From NCBI GenBank assembly GCA_031270925.1, contig JAISWY010000322.1:1-6631 (forward strand): a DNA stretch of 6,631 bases, given 5' to 3'. The translations under genes and the position numbers were made by a program. This document shows, piece after piece, positions 1 through 6,631 of this stretch. Source of the DNA: Candidatus Symbiothrix sp. GTDB lineage: Bacteria; Bacteroidota; Bacteroidia; Bacteroidales; Azobacteroidaceae. How positions within the stretch are numbered: the first letter of the stretch is position 1; every line of letters begins with the position of its first letter. The notes below the pieces were generated by a model. It worked only from the letters and a program-made list of their open reading frames with translations, was not told the DNA's origin and searched no databases.

Positions 1-77
1 AACGGCATTATTACTTGAAATTCCGGCCGGAAGAAATAAATTCCAACCGAAAACTAATTCAAAACCCCGGATATTGA
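1..77 (+). CDS. RagB/SusD family nutrient-binding outer membrane lipoprotein, C-terminal end only
   Basis: Reading in the frame that starts at base 3 gives 24 codons and then TGA at 75-77. The peptide starts RHYYLKF, continues through FRPEEINSN and ends LIQNPGY. An ending in (L/T)xQNPGY or NPGW after a PxxEI(D/N)xN segment is characteristic of SusD/RagB proteins, the surface lipoproteins that cap SusC TonB-dependent transporters and bind the glycan being imported. Only the tail is in the window; start, lipobox and TPR region lie to the left, and susC is expected further upstream. The stop codon overlaps the next start by one base (TGATG, 75-79), which points to translational coupling. The family call rests on the short C-terminal signature plus the gene that follows, a usual susD neighbour. 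Confidence 0.8.
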   Translation, partial: RHYYLKFRPEEINSNRKLIQNPGY

Positions 78-853
78 TGAAAAAGCAATTTATCCATATT
101 TTGTTACCGCTGTTGTTTATATCCTGTGAAATAGACAATTACGATGCACCCAACGGTGGCTTGTTCGGCCGAATTATTGATAGCGAAACCGGCGAATCGG
201 TGCCGCAAGCTGTGCCGTCGGATTTCGGATTACGCCTCCGCTTTTATGAAGCCGATCGCGAACATTCGCTCGAACAGCATTTTTACGCACAAACCGACGG
301 ATCGTTCCGTAATTCTCGCATTTTCAACTGCCCCATTCGTTTGGTTCTCGAACAACGGAATTTTCTTCCGGTCGATACGCTCAATATTTCCATCAACGGA
401 CAAACGCAATGCGATATTTCGGTCGTTCCTTACCTTCGTTTTCGAATTGAGGATGTGGCTACGGATGAACGCATGATTACGATTCGATTTTCCGTTTCCC
501 GCAGTGATAATGCAAGCTTCAAGCATTGTAAAATCATGGGATGCAATTTGCTTTGGAATGCTTCGCCGCAGATTGATAATCAATCGGTTAATTATGCCGG
601 AAAAGTTCTTTATACCGATGCTCCGGCGGATACTCCCGACCAACAATTATTGGCGGATGCCTACAGCATGGAATTGGATTTGTCGAAAGCCGGCAATCGA
701 ACGAAACTCGAACAGTTGGCGCATCTGATTCGAGCTAACGATAATCGTATTTATTTGCGGCTTTGCGCTTCCACCAAAGAAACAGTTGGAAATGATTCGG
801 CTTATTATTATAATTACAGCGAAATAATACCTGTTCAAATCCATATAGAATGA
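77..853 (+). CDS. DUF3823 domain lipoprotein, SusD-linked, probable surface glycan-binding protein
   Basis: A 258-residue protein from the ATG at 77. The N-terminus is a lipoprotein signal peptide with lipobox LFISC and lipidated Cys17. The residues after it (EIDNYD) are acidic, which in Bacteroidota often marks export to the cell surface. Residues about 24-118 look like the DUF3823 N-terminal beta-sandwich: YDAPNGG, then GRIIDSETGE (31-40), an RLRFYE strand, a DGSFRN turn, LPVDT (97-101) and VPYLRF. The rest (about 119-258) matches the expected second all-beta domain and ends in a YNYSEIIPVQI strand. DUF3823 proteins sit just after susD in many PULs, in the position of SusE/SusF, and are thought to bind glycan; no catalytic residues are evident. 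A TTG three bases earlier is also in frame, but the ATG overlapping the upstream stop is the better start. Family call by eye; ligand unknown. Confidence 0.85.
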   Translation: MKKQFIHILLPLLFISCEIDNYDAPNGGLFGRIIDSETGESVPQAVPSDFGLRLRFYEADREHSLEQHFYAQTDGSFRNSRIFNCPIRLVLEQRNFLPVDTLNISINGQTQCDISVVPYLRFRIEDVATDERMITIRFSVSRSDNASFKHCKIMGCNLLWNASPQIDNQSVNYAGKVLYTDAPADTPDQQLLADAYSMELDLSKAGNRTKLEQLAHLIRANDNRIYLRLCASTKETVGNDSAYYYNYSEIIPVQIHIE

Positions 854-891
854 ATAGGAGAATAGGATAATTGATATTAAATTACAACACA

Positions 892-3036
892 ATGAAATTA
901 AAAAAACACATTCTTATCGGCTTGCTTTTCCTCGAAATAACATCACTTTATGCCGGAGAAGCAATTCCCTACGCCTGTAAAGTAAACACACTTATCGGAA
1001 ATTCGGGCACAGGTTGGGCTTCGGGATACACTTGGCCGGGCGCCGTCCTGCCTTTTGGAATGGTGCAATTTACGCCCACTTATTTTACCAAGCAATTGGG
1101 TTTTACGATTAATCAAACCAGCGGCGGCGGATGCGACCATCAAGGTAATTTTCCGGTTTTGCCGCTCAATGGTAAATTGACGGTTTCGCCCAACAATATC
1201 TTGGATGTACGCGCCGAAATAGCCAACGAAAAAGGCATTGCCGGATATTATCAAGCGACTGTCGATCAAACGATTCAAACCGAGTTGAGCGTTACCGAAC
1301 GCACCGGCATGGCGCGATTTACTTACGCGGAAGATGAAGCGACCATCATTATCGGCGGCGGCGTTTCCGCAACCCAAACTCCGGTGGCGGCGATTGTTAT
1401 TACCGGAAAAAATTCATGCGAAGGCTATGCCGCAGGCGGAAGTTTTTGTGGCGTCCCTACTCCTTACAAAATTTATTTTGTCGCCGAATTTGACGCCGAA
1501 TGTGTCGATTTTGGCGTGTGGAAAGATAAAAACTGCTATCCCGATCATCGTTTTGCCGAAGGTTCCATGTCCGGCGTTTATTTTCATTTCGATACGAAAA
1601 TCAAGAAAACGATTCAATACAAAGTCGGCATATCTTACGTTTCGGTCGATAATGCCCGTTTGAATTTGCAACAGGAAAATGCCGCTTGGAATTTCGACGC
1701 CATCAAAAACAATGCCGTTGAAGCATGGAATCGCGCATTGGGAAAGATAGAAGTAAAGGGAGAAAACACCGACAGGATAACGCAATTTTATTCGCATCTC
1801 TACCACGCATTGATTCATCCGAGCTTGTGCAGTGATGTGAACGGCGAATACATGGGCGCCGATTTCCAAGTGCATCAAACGGCAGGCAAACAATACGCCA
1901 ATTTCAGTAATTGGGATACCTATCGCTGTCAAACGCCGTTGATTGCAATGCTTTATCCGCAAATAACCTCCGATGTGGTGGCTTCGCATTACGATTTTGC
2001 CGTGCAATCGGGCGGCGGATTTCCACGTTGGGTCATGGCCAATATCGAAACCGGCATCATGCAGGGCGACCCCACTGCAATTGTCGTTGCCAACGCTTAC
2101 GCTTTCGGCGCCCGCAATTACGACCCGCGCACGATTTTGAAAGTGATGGAATATGGAGCCACGCATCCCGATGCGAAATCGCAAAACGAATACACCCGCC
2201 CCGGTTTGCAGCAATACATGGAAAAAGGCTTTTATAACGCTTCCATCCAGTTGGAATACACCTCGGCCGATTTTGCCATTGCGCAATTTGCCCTGCACGC
2301 CTGCAATAACGAGCCGGTCAGCTGGTATTACATGAGTCGTGCCGATTCGTGGAAAAACCTCTTCAATCCCGAAACCGGATGGCTACAGTCACGCAATGCC
2401 GACGGCTCATGGAAACCGCTAAGCGAAGACTTCCGCGAATCGACCTACAAAAATTATTTTTGGATGGTTCCCTATAATATTCAAGCTTTGATTGATATAA
2501 CCGGAGGAATAGATGCCGCCGAACAGCGCCTCGACGACCTCTTCCGCCGACTCGACGCGAGCTACAACGACGATTGGTACGCCGCAGGCAACGAACCGAG
2601 CTGGCAAATCCCATGGATTTACAATTGGATAGCTAAACCATTTAAAACACAAGCTATTATCCGTAAAATTCTGAACGAACAATTTTTCTCATCGAGCAAC
2701 GGCTTGCCGGGAAACGACGATTTAGGAACGATGGGCGCCTGGTACGTTTTCGCCTGCATCGGCTTATACCCCGAAATACCCGGAATCGGTGGATTTTCAA
2801 TCAACAGTCCGATTTTCAACGAAATAACGATTCATCTAACGAATGGCGATTTACGCATCTCCGGCGGTTCCGAAAAGAACTGCTACATCCAATCTTTGGA
2901 ATGGAACTGCGCTTCGCACGACAATACTTGGATTGATTATGAAACCATCGCCCGTGGCGGCAATTTAAAATTTAAATTAGGAAATAAACCCCATTCGCTT
3001 TGGGGGACAAAGGCTGTTCCGCCGTCTTTCAAATAA
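892..3036 (+). CDS. GH92 family exo-alpha-mannosidase, secreted (signal peptidase I type), divergent active-site motifs
   Basis: A 714-residue protein of usual GH92 length. These are calcium-dependent, inverting exo-alpha-mannosidases with an N-terminal beta-sandwich (here about 25-270) and an (alpha/alpha)6 catalytic domain (about 280-714). Visible family motifs are WPGAVLPFGMVQ (48-59), SGGGC near the N-terminus, FSNWDTYR (338-345), GGGFPRWVMANIET (374-387), NEPS (567-570) and GNDDLGTMGAWYVF (from 607). Glu516 in FRESTYKNYFW aligns with the catalytic acid; the acidic residues at 609-610 fall in the motif that supplies the general base. The usual EGNxWQY reads ESTYKNY and the usual NEPSHH reads NEPSWQ, so this is a separate subgroup whose linkage preference cannot be assigned. 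The signal peptide ends near Ala21 (LYA/GE) with no lipobox Cys, suggesting a periplasmic enzyme. ATG 892 is preferred; an in-frame TTG at 871 lies closer to AGGAG (856-860). It is 38 bases after the DUF3823 gene and 16 before GH130. Confidence 0.92.
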   Translation: MKLKKHILIGLLFLEITSLYAGEAIPYACKVNTLIGNSGTGWASGYTWPGAVLPFGMVQFTPTYFTKQLGFTINQTSGGGCDHQGNFPVLPLNGKLTVSPNNILDVRAEIANEKGIAGYYQATVDQTIQTELSVTERTGMARFTYAEDEATIIIGGGVSATQTPVAAIVITGKNSCEGYAAGGSFCGVPTPYKIYFVAEFDAECVDFGVWKDKNCYPDHRFAEGSMSGVYFHFDTKIKKTIQYKVGISYVSVDNARLNLQQENAAWNFDAIKNNAVEAWNRALGKIEVKGENTDRITQFYSHLYHALIHPSLCSDVNGEYMGADFQVHQTAGKQYANFSNWDTYRCQTPLIAMLYPQITSDVVASHYDFAVQSGGGFPRWVMANIETGIMQGDPTAIVVANAYAFGARNYDPRTILKVMEYGATHPDAKSQNEYTRPGLQQYMEKGFYNASIQLEYTSADFAIAQFALHACNNEPVSWYYMSRADSWKNLFNPETGWLQSRNADGSWKPLSEDFRESTYKNYFWMVPYNIQALIDITGGIDAAEQRLDDLFRRLDASYNDDWYAAGNEPSWQIPWIYNWIAKPFKTQAIIRKILNEQFFSSSNGLPGNDDLGTMGAWYVFACIGLYPEIPGIGGFSINSPIFNEITIHLTNGDLRISGGSEKNCYIQSLEWNCASHDNTWIDYETIARGGNLKFKLGNKPHSLWGTKAVPPSFK

Positions 3037-3052
3037 ATTAAGAAAAAAATAT

Positions 3053-4177
3053 ATGAAACACATGCATCATTATTGGCTTTTACTCGCAGGAATTATTTTT
3101 TCATCTTGCAAACATCCGGCTGCAAACTACGAGCCGACATTTCCCTTAATGCCTTTCGTGCGCCCCGTAGCACTCAACCCCGTCATAGTCCCGGATACGG
3201 CAAGCCTCTTTTTCGATCCTGTTTTGCAAGATTCGATCGCCTGGGAATCCAACGACACTTTCAATCCCGCAGCTACGGTATTGAATAACGAAATCGTCGT
3301 TCTATACCGTGCCGAAGACCGTTCCGGCGAAGGCATCGGTCGGCGTACTTCCCGCTTGGGCTACGCTTCCTCGACCGACGGTTTGCATTTCAACCGCCAA
3401 TCGACGCCGGTATTTTTCCCCGATAACGATTCGCAAAAAGAACTGGAATGGCCCGGCGGTTGCGAAGATCCGCGCATCGCCCGCTCATCCGACGGCCTGT
3501 ATGTTTTATTATATACTCAATGGAATCGGCAATTACCCCGCCTCGCCATAGCCACATCTACCGATTTAAAGCATTGGACAAAACATGGCCCCGCTTTTGC
3601 CCAAGCATTCGACGGCCGTTTTTTCAACACTTTTTCCAAGTCGGCTTCCATTGTAACGCAATTAATCGACGGACAACTAGTTATCGCCAAAATCAACGGC
3701 AAATACTGGATGTATTGGGGCGAAAAAGCCGTTTATGCCGCCACTTCCGATAACCTGACCGACTGGTATCCCGTATTGGACGAACAAAACGAACTGAAAT
3801 CCCTCTATCAGCCGCGACAAGGCTATTTCGATAGCGAACTGACCGAATGTGGCCCACCCGCCATATTGTCCGAACAGGGAATTATCCTTCTCTACAACGG
3901 GAAAAACAAAGCCGGAGAAGAAGGCGACCCCGCTTATACGCCCAATGCCTACTGCGCCGGACAAGCCCTGTTTTCGGCCAACGACCCCACGAAATTTCTG
4001 CAATCCTTGGATAAACCCTTCCTTGTTCCCGAAGAATCGTTTGAAAAAAGCGGCCAATATCCCGCTGGAACGGTTTTTATCGAAGGTTTAGTCTATTTTC
4101 AAAATAAATGGTTCCTTTATTACGGTTGCGCCGATTCGCGTGTGGCCGTAGCTGTGTTTGACCCTCAAAAACAATGA
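3053..4177 (+). CDS. GH130 family lipoprotein, probable beta-1,2-mannosidase (hydrolase-type subgroup)
   Basis: A 374-residue protein with a lipoprotein signal peptide (lipobox IFSSC, Cys19). The rest reads as a GH130 five-bladed beta-propeller: NPAATV (71-76), LYRAEDR (84-90), WPGGCEDPR (133-141), LAIATSTDLKHW, SKSASI (195-200), YWMYWGEKAV (218-227), ECGPP (265-269) and LLYNGKN (279-285). Asp139 of EDPR is the expected catalytic acid. GH130 contains phosphorylases that split beta-mannosides with phosphate, and hydrolases acting on beta-1,2-mannosides. Here the phosphorylase YHG motif reads YNG (281-283), the HRP segment is replaced by YWGEK, and Glu224 and Glu265 stand near where phosphate-binding groups would be; this fits the hydrolase type. 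Export as a lipoprotein also fits, since most phosphorylases are cytoplasmic. The residues after Cys19 (KHPAAN) are not acidic, so a periplasm-facing anchor is likely. A second in-frame ATG at 3062 is possible. The gene overlaps the next GH92 by 4 bases. The family is firm; the subgroup is inferred by eye. Confidence 0.88.
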   Translation: MKHMHHYWLLLAGIIFSSCKHPAANYEPTFPLMPFVRPVALNPVIVPDTASLFFDPVLQDSIAWESNDTFNPAATVLNNEIVVLYRAEDRSGEGIGRRTSRLGYASSTDGLHFNRQSTPVFFPDNDSQKELEWPGGCEDPRIARSSDGLYVLLYTQWNRQLPRLAIATSTDLKHWTKHGPAFAQAFDGRFFNTFSKSASIVTQLIDGQLVIAKINGKYWMYWGEKAVYAATSDNLTDWYPVLDEQNELKSLYQPRQGYFDSELTECGPPAILSEQGIILLYNGKNKAGEEGDPAYTPNAYCAGQALFSANDPTKFLQSLDKPFLVPEESFEKSGQYPAGTVFIEGLVYFQNKWFLYYGCADSRVAVAVFDPQKQ

Positions 4178-6504
4178 AAATGAAAAATTTAAGTTTATCG
4201 GCCGTTTTTTATTCTGTCGTGCTATCGTTCGTCGGATGCAGTTGTAGCATCCAACCGGAAATCGAACCCTATCAATACGTAAATCCCTTTATAGGAGCGA
4301 GTACGAGTGTCGGAGCCGCCGGCGTGTATCACGGATTGGGAAAAACTTTTCCGGGCGCAACAACGCCTTACGGGATGGTACAAATAAGTCCGAATACCAT
4401 TACCGGCGGCGACAATGGTTCGGGTTACAGCTACGAACACAAAACGATTGAAGGATTCGCCTTTACGCAGATGAGCGGAGTGGGATGGTACGGCGATTTG
4501 GGAAATTTCCTTGTAATGCCCACTACCGGTTCTCTAAAAACCATTGCCGGAAAAGAAAACCACCTGTCAGGATGGCGTTCGCTCTACGACAAAGAGTCGG
4601 AAACGGCCTCCGCCGGATATTATTCGGTTAAACTGACCGATTATCAAATCCTTACGAAAGCAACAGCCGCTCCTCACAGCGGTATTCTAAAATTTACCTT
4701 CCCCAAAAACGAATTATCGCGCATTCAAATTGATTTGGCGCGGCGTGTAGGTGGAACGTCCTCCTATCAAGCGATTGAAATTATCGACGACCGCCATATT
4801 CAAGGCTGGATGCAATGCACGCCCGAAGGCGGCGGTTGGGGTAACGGCGACGGAAAAGCCGAGTACACTGTTTTTTTCTATGCCGAACTGAGCAAACCGA
4901 TGCAAAAAACCGGCTTTTGGAGCGCCGATATTCCCGATACGTGGAAACGTCGCCGCGACGAAACGCAAAGCGATGAATATTTGCGACAAGTGGCCAATGC
5001 CTGCATCATCCGCGATGCCAAGCAATGCGAAGGCAAACATATCGGCTTTTTTACCGAATTTGCTACTAAGCAAAACGAGGAAATTACGCTCAAAGTTGGC
5101 ATATCTTTTGTAGATATTGATGGGGCAAAAAATAATTTTGAAAAAGAAATGGCCGGCAAATCCTTTGAAGATATTCACGCCGAAGCCATTCGCTTGTGGA
5201 ACGACGCCTTGTCGAAAATCAAGGTAGAAAGCAGTTGCGAAGAAGATAAAACGCTGTTTTATACGGCTTTATATCATACGATGATCGACCCGCGTATTTT
5301 TACCGACGTCGATGGCCGTTACACCGGCGGCGACAGAAAAATTCATCAGGCCGAAAATTTTACCAAACGCACCATTTTCAGCGGTTGGGATGTTTTTCGC
5401 GCACAAATGCCCTTGCAAACGCTGATCAATCCGCAGTTGGTAAACGATGAACTCAATTCGTTGATTAGCTTGGCGGAAGAAAGTGGAAACGAATATTTCG
5501 AGCGCTGGGAACTGCTTAATTCGTTTAGCGGTTGTATGATCGGTAATCCCGCTTTGTCGGTTTTGGCCGATGCTTATCGCAAAGGGATTCGGGATTACGA
5601 TGTCGAAAAAGCGTATCGGTATGCCGTCAATTCTTCTAAACGCTTCGGTAACAGCGATGAACGGGGTTTTTACGGTTCGCCGTTCTCTATTTCCAATACA
5701 CTCGAATATGCCTATTTCGATTGGTGTCTTTCGCAACTGGCCGAAATTTTAGGGAAAACCGAAGACGCCGCTTATTTCAGGAAAAAAGGCGATTATTACC
5801 GTAACGTGTTCGATTCCGAAAAAGGATGGTTTCGTCCGCGACTCGACAACGGCGAATGGGAGCCGTGGTTTGAAGATGCACCGATTACCGAATTTTACGG
5901 CTGTGTCGAATCCAATCCATATCAGCAAGGATGGTTTGTTCCGCAAGATATTCCCGGTTTGGTGGAGTTGATAGGCGGCCGTGATTCGGTTTTGCGGCGT
6001 TTAGACGATTTTTTTGAGAAAATGCCTCACAGTATGCTATGGAATCAATATTACAATCATGCCAACGAACCGGTGCATCATGTCGCTTACATCTACAATC
6101 GCTTGAATATGCCTTGGAAAACGCAGCAGTGGACTCGAACAATCTGCAAACGCGCCTATTTTAATTCGGTAGAAGGATTGGTTGGGAATGAAGACTGCGG
6201 ACAGATGTCGGCTTGGTATGTGCTGTCGTCCACGGGACTATATCCTGTTTGTCCGGGTACAACGCGCTACGAAATCACTTCGCCCGTCTTCGACCGCACT
6301 GTTTATTCCTTGCCTGCTTCGGAAAAAACGTTTACGATTGTAGCTTGTAACAATATGCCTGAACATCTCTATATCCAATCGGCGCGTTTCAATGGGGAAC
6401 CTTATAACCGTTGTTTTATCGATCATGACGATATTTTGAAGGGCGGAGTTTTGGAATTGGTTATGGGGGCGGAGCCTAATCTGCAGTGGGGCGTGGAATT
6501 TTGA
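4174..6504 (+). CDS. GH92 family exo-alpha-mannosidase, predicted lipoprotein
   Basis: A 776-residue protein, full length for GH92. The signal peptide ends in LSFVGC, giving lipidated Cys22 and so membrane anchoring, unlike the other GH92 here. Motifs in order are YVNPFIG (35-41), TFPGATTPYGMVQISP (from 58), MSGVGWYGDLGNFLVMP, KVGISFVDIDG (from 307), FSGWDVFRAQ (402-411), NTLEYAYFDWCLSQLA, CVESNPYQQGWFVPQD (577-592), NEPVHH (631-636) and GNEDCGQMSAWYVL (from 671). Glu579 is the probable catalytic acid and the acidic pair 673-674 belongs to the general-base motif. The acid is Glu, not the Gln reported in GH92 enzymes that uncap mannose-6-phosphate, so ordinary alpha-mannosidase action is expected; the linkage is not predictable here. 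The start ATG shares four bases (ATGA) with the stop of the GH130 gene, indicating coupled translation; an alternative ATG at 4180 would leave the signal peptide intact. It is the last gene of the visible operon. Confidence 0.93.
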   Translation: MKMKNLSLSAVFYSVVLSFVGCSCSIQPEIEPYQYVNPFIGASTSVGAAGVYHGLGKTFPGATTPYGMVQISPNTITGGDNGSGYSYEHKTIEGFAFTQMSGVGWYGDLGNFLVMPTTGSLKTIAGKENHLSGWRSLYDKESETASAGYYSVKLTDYQILTKATAAPHSGILKFTFPKNELSRIQIDLARRVGGTSSYQAIEIIDDRHIQGWMQCTPEGGGWGNGDGKAEYTVFFYAELSKPMQKTGFWSADIPDTWKRRRDETQSDEYLRQVANACIIRDAKQCEGKHIGFFTEFATKQNEEITLKVGISFVDIDGAKNNFEKEMAGKSFEDIHAEAIRLWNDALSKIKVESSCEEDKTLFYTALYHTMIDPRIFTDVDGRYTGGDRKIHQAENFTKRTIFSGWDVFRAQMPLQTLINPQLVNDELNSLISLAEESGNEYFERWELLNSFSGCMIGNPALSVLADAYRKGIRDYDVEKAYRYAVNSSKRFGNSDERGFYGSPFSISNTLEYAYFDWCLSQLAEILGKTEDAAYFRKKGDYYRNVFDSEKGWFRPRLDNGEWEPWFEDAPITEFYGCVESNPYQQGWFVPQDIPGLVELIGGRDSVLRRLDDFFEKMPHSMLWNQYYNHANEPVHHVAYIYNRLNMPWKTQQWTRTICKRAYFNSVEGLVGNEDCGQMSAWYVLSSTGLYPVCPGTTRYEITSPVFDRTVYSLPASEKTFTIVACNNMPEHLYIQSARFNGEPYNRCFIDHDDILKGGVLELVMGAEPNLQWGVEF

Positions 6505-6564
6505 AATATTAGAGGTTAATTCTTTTTTTGAGGTGCTATTAACGAGAGCGAAAGACGTGCGAGT

Positions 6565-6585
6565 GGAAACACCGGAGGTGTTTCC
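6565..6585. repeat. Perfect inverted repeat, 9-bp stem, 3-base loop
   Basis: GGAAACACC (6565-6573) and GGTGTTTCC (6577-6585) are exact reverse complements around the loop GGA. The next outer bases do not pair. The bases that follow (TGTGAATAA) are not a T-run, so it is not a typical intrinsic terminator, although it lies about 60 bases after the last stop codon and could stabilise the 3' end of the operon transcript. Confidence 0.8.
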
Positions 6586-6593
6586 TGTGAATA

Positions 6594-6615
6594 ACCCCCA
6601 GATTTATCTGGGGGT
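6594..6615. repeat. Perfect inverted repeat, 9-bp stem, 4-base loop
   Basis: ACCCCCAGA (6594-6602) and TCTGGGGGT (6607-6615) are exact reverse complements around the loop TTTA. The stem starts eight bases after the previous hairpin ends. It is followed by AGTGG on the + strand and, read on the other strand, by TATTCACAGG, so neither side has a strong U-tract. The two hairpins together suggest a structured repeat unit rather than a simple terminator. Confidence 0.8.
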
Positions 6616-6631
6616 AGTGGAAGCGCTCACC

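Larger units (their letters stand above)
6505..6631. other. Non-coding tail with paired hairpins, possible edge of a dispersed repeat
   Basis: No gene could be supported here. The first 26 bases are AT-rich and contain a run of seven T at 6523-6529. From about 6530 the composition changes to more GC-rich sequence with GAGGTG at 6530-6535 and again at 6575-6580, followed by two adjacent perfect hairpins and then AGCGCT near the right edge. One forward frame stays open to the window end but has no convincing start. The arrangement resembles a REP-like or other palindromic intergenic repeat continuing to the right; this is an inference from structure only. Confidence 0.45.

Noticed and set aside
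74..79. TTG at 74 as start of the DUF3823 gene
   Set aside because: The ATG at 77 is the stronger codon, overlaps the upstream stop in the usual TGATG arrangement, and gives the same signal peptide.
230..646. Minus-strand open frame of 138 codons
   Set aside because: It is antisense to the DUF3823 lipoprotein gene, whose lipobox and domain pattern are clear; no motif is seen in the antisense product.
854..891. Internal promoter between the DUF3823 gene and the first GH92
   Set aside because: No TAnnTTTG -7 box or matching -33 TTTG of the Bacteroidota type was found in this 38-base gap.
1414..2298. Long minus-strand open frame (294 codons)
   Set aside because: It lies wholly inside the first GH92 gene, which is supported by family motifs along its whole length. 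The antisense protein has no recognisable domain, and its length follows from codon bias on the opposite strand.
3677..4057. Minus-strand open frame of 126 codons
   Set aside because: It is antisense to the GH130 gene through its conserved propeller motifs; no independent evidence.
6496..6529. Intrinsic terminator just after the last GH92 (GAATT/AATTC followed by seven T)
   Set aside because: The possible stem is only five A/T-rich pairs around a 17-base loop, too weak to call despite the T-run.
6565..6615. Both hairpins as Rho-independent terminators
   Set aside because: The stems are strong but neither is followed by a T-run on either strand, so they were listed as inverted repeats instead.

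Overview
The window looks like the distal part of a polysaccharide utilization locus (PUL) from a member of the Bacteroidota, most likely Bacteroidales. The signs are the C-terminal end of a RagB/SusD-type lipoprotein at the left edge, a DUF3823-type lipoprotein directly after it, Bacteroidota-style lipoprotein signal peptides, start codons with little or no Shine-Dalgarno support, and a set of glycosidases for mannosides. Species cannot be read from the sequence.

Layout, all on the + strand: the last 24 codons of a susD-like gene (1-77); a DUF3823 lipoprotein (77-853); a GH92 alpha-mannosidase with an ordinary signal peptide (892-3036); a GH130 lipoprotein that looks like a beta-1,2-mannosidase rather than a phosphorylase (3053-4177); and a second, divergent GH92 predicted to be a lipoprotein (4174-6504). 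The junctions are a 1-base overlap, 38-base and 16-base gaps, and a 4-base overlap, so the five genes very probably form one transcript whose promoter and susC gene lie upstream of the window. No promoter, RNA gene, CRISPR array or transposase gene was seen.

How the genes may work together (inference): the SusD-like protein and the DUF3823 lipoprotein capture a mannose-rich glycan at the cell surface. The two GH92 enzymes remove alpha-linked mannose, each probably with a different linkage preference because their active-site motifs differ. The GH130 removes beta-1,2-linked mannose caps. Alpha-mannosidases together with a GH130 hydrolase recall Bacteroides loci for yeast or fungal mannan. The window contains no endo-mannanase (GH76) or GH125 to confirm that substrate, so N-glycans or other mannosides remain possible.

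The last 127 bases (6505-6631) are non-coding as far as can be seen. They hold two perfect 9-bp-stem hairpins side by side, without the U-tract expected of intrinsic terminators. This looks like the edge of a dispersed palindromic repeat that continues past the window and is the least explained part of the sequence.
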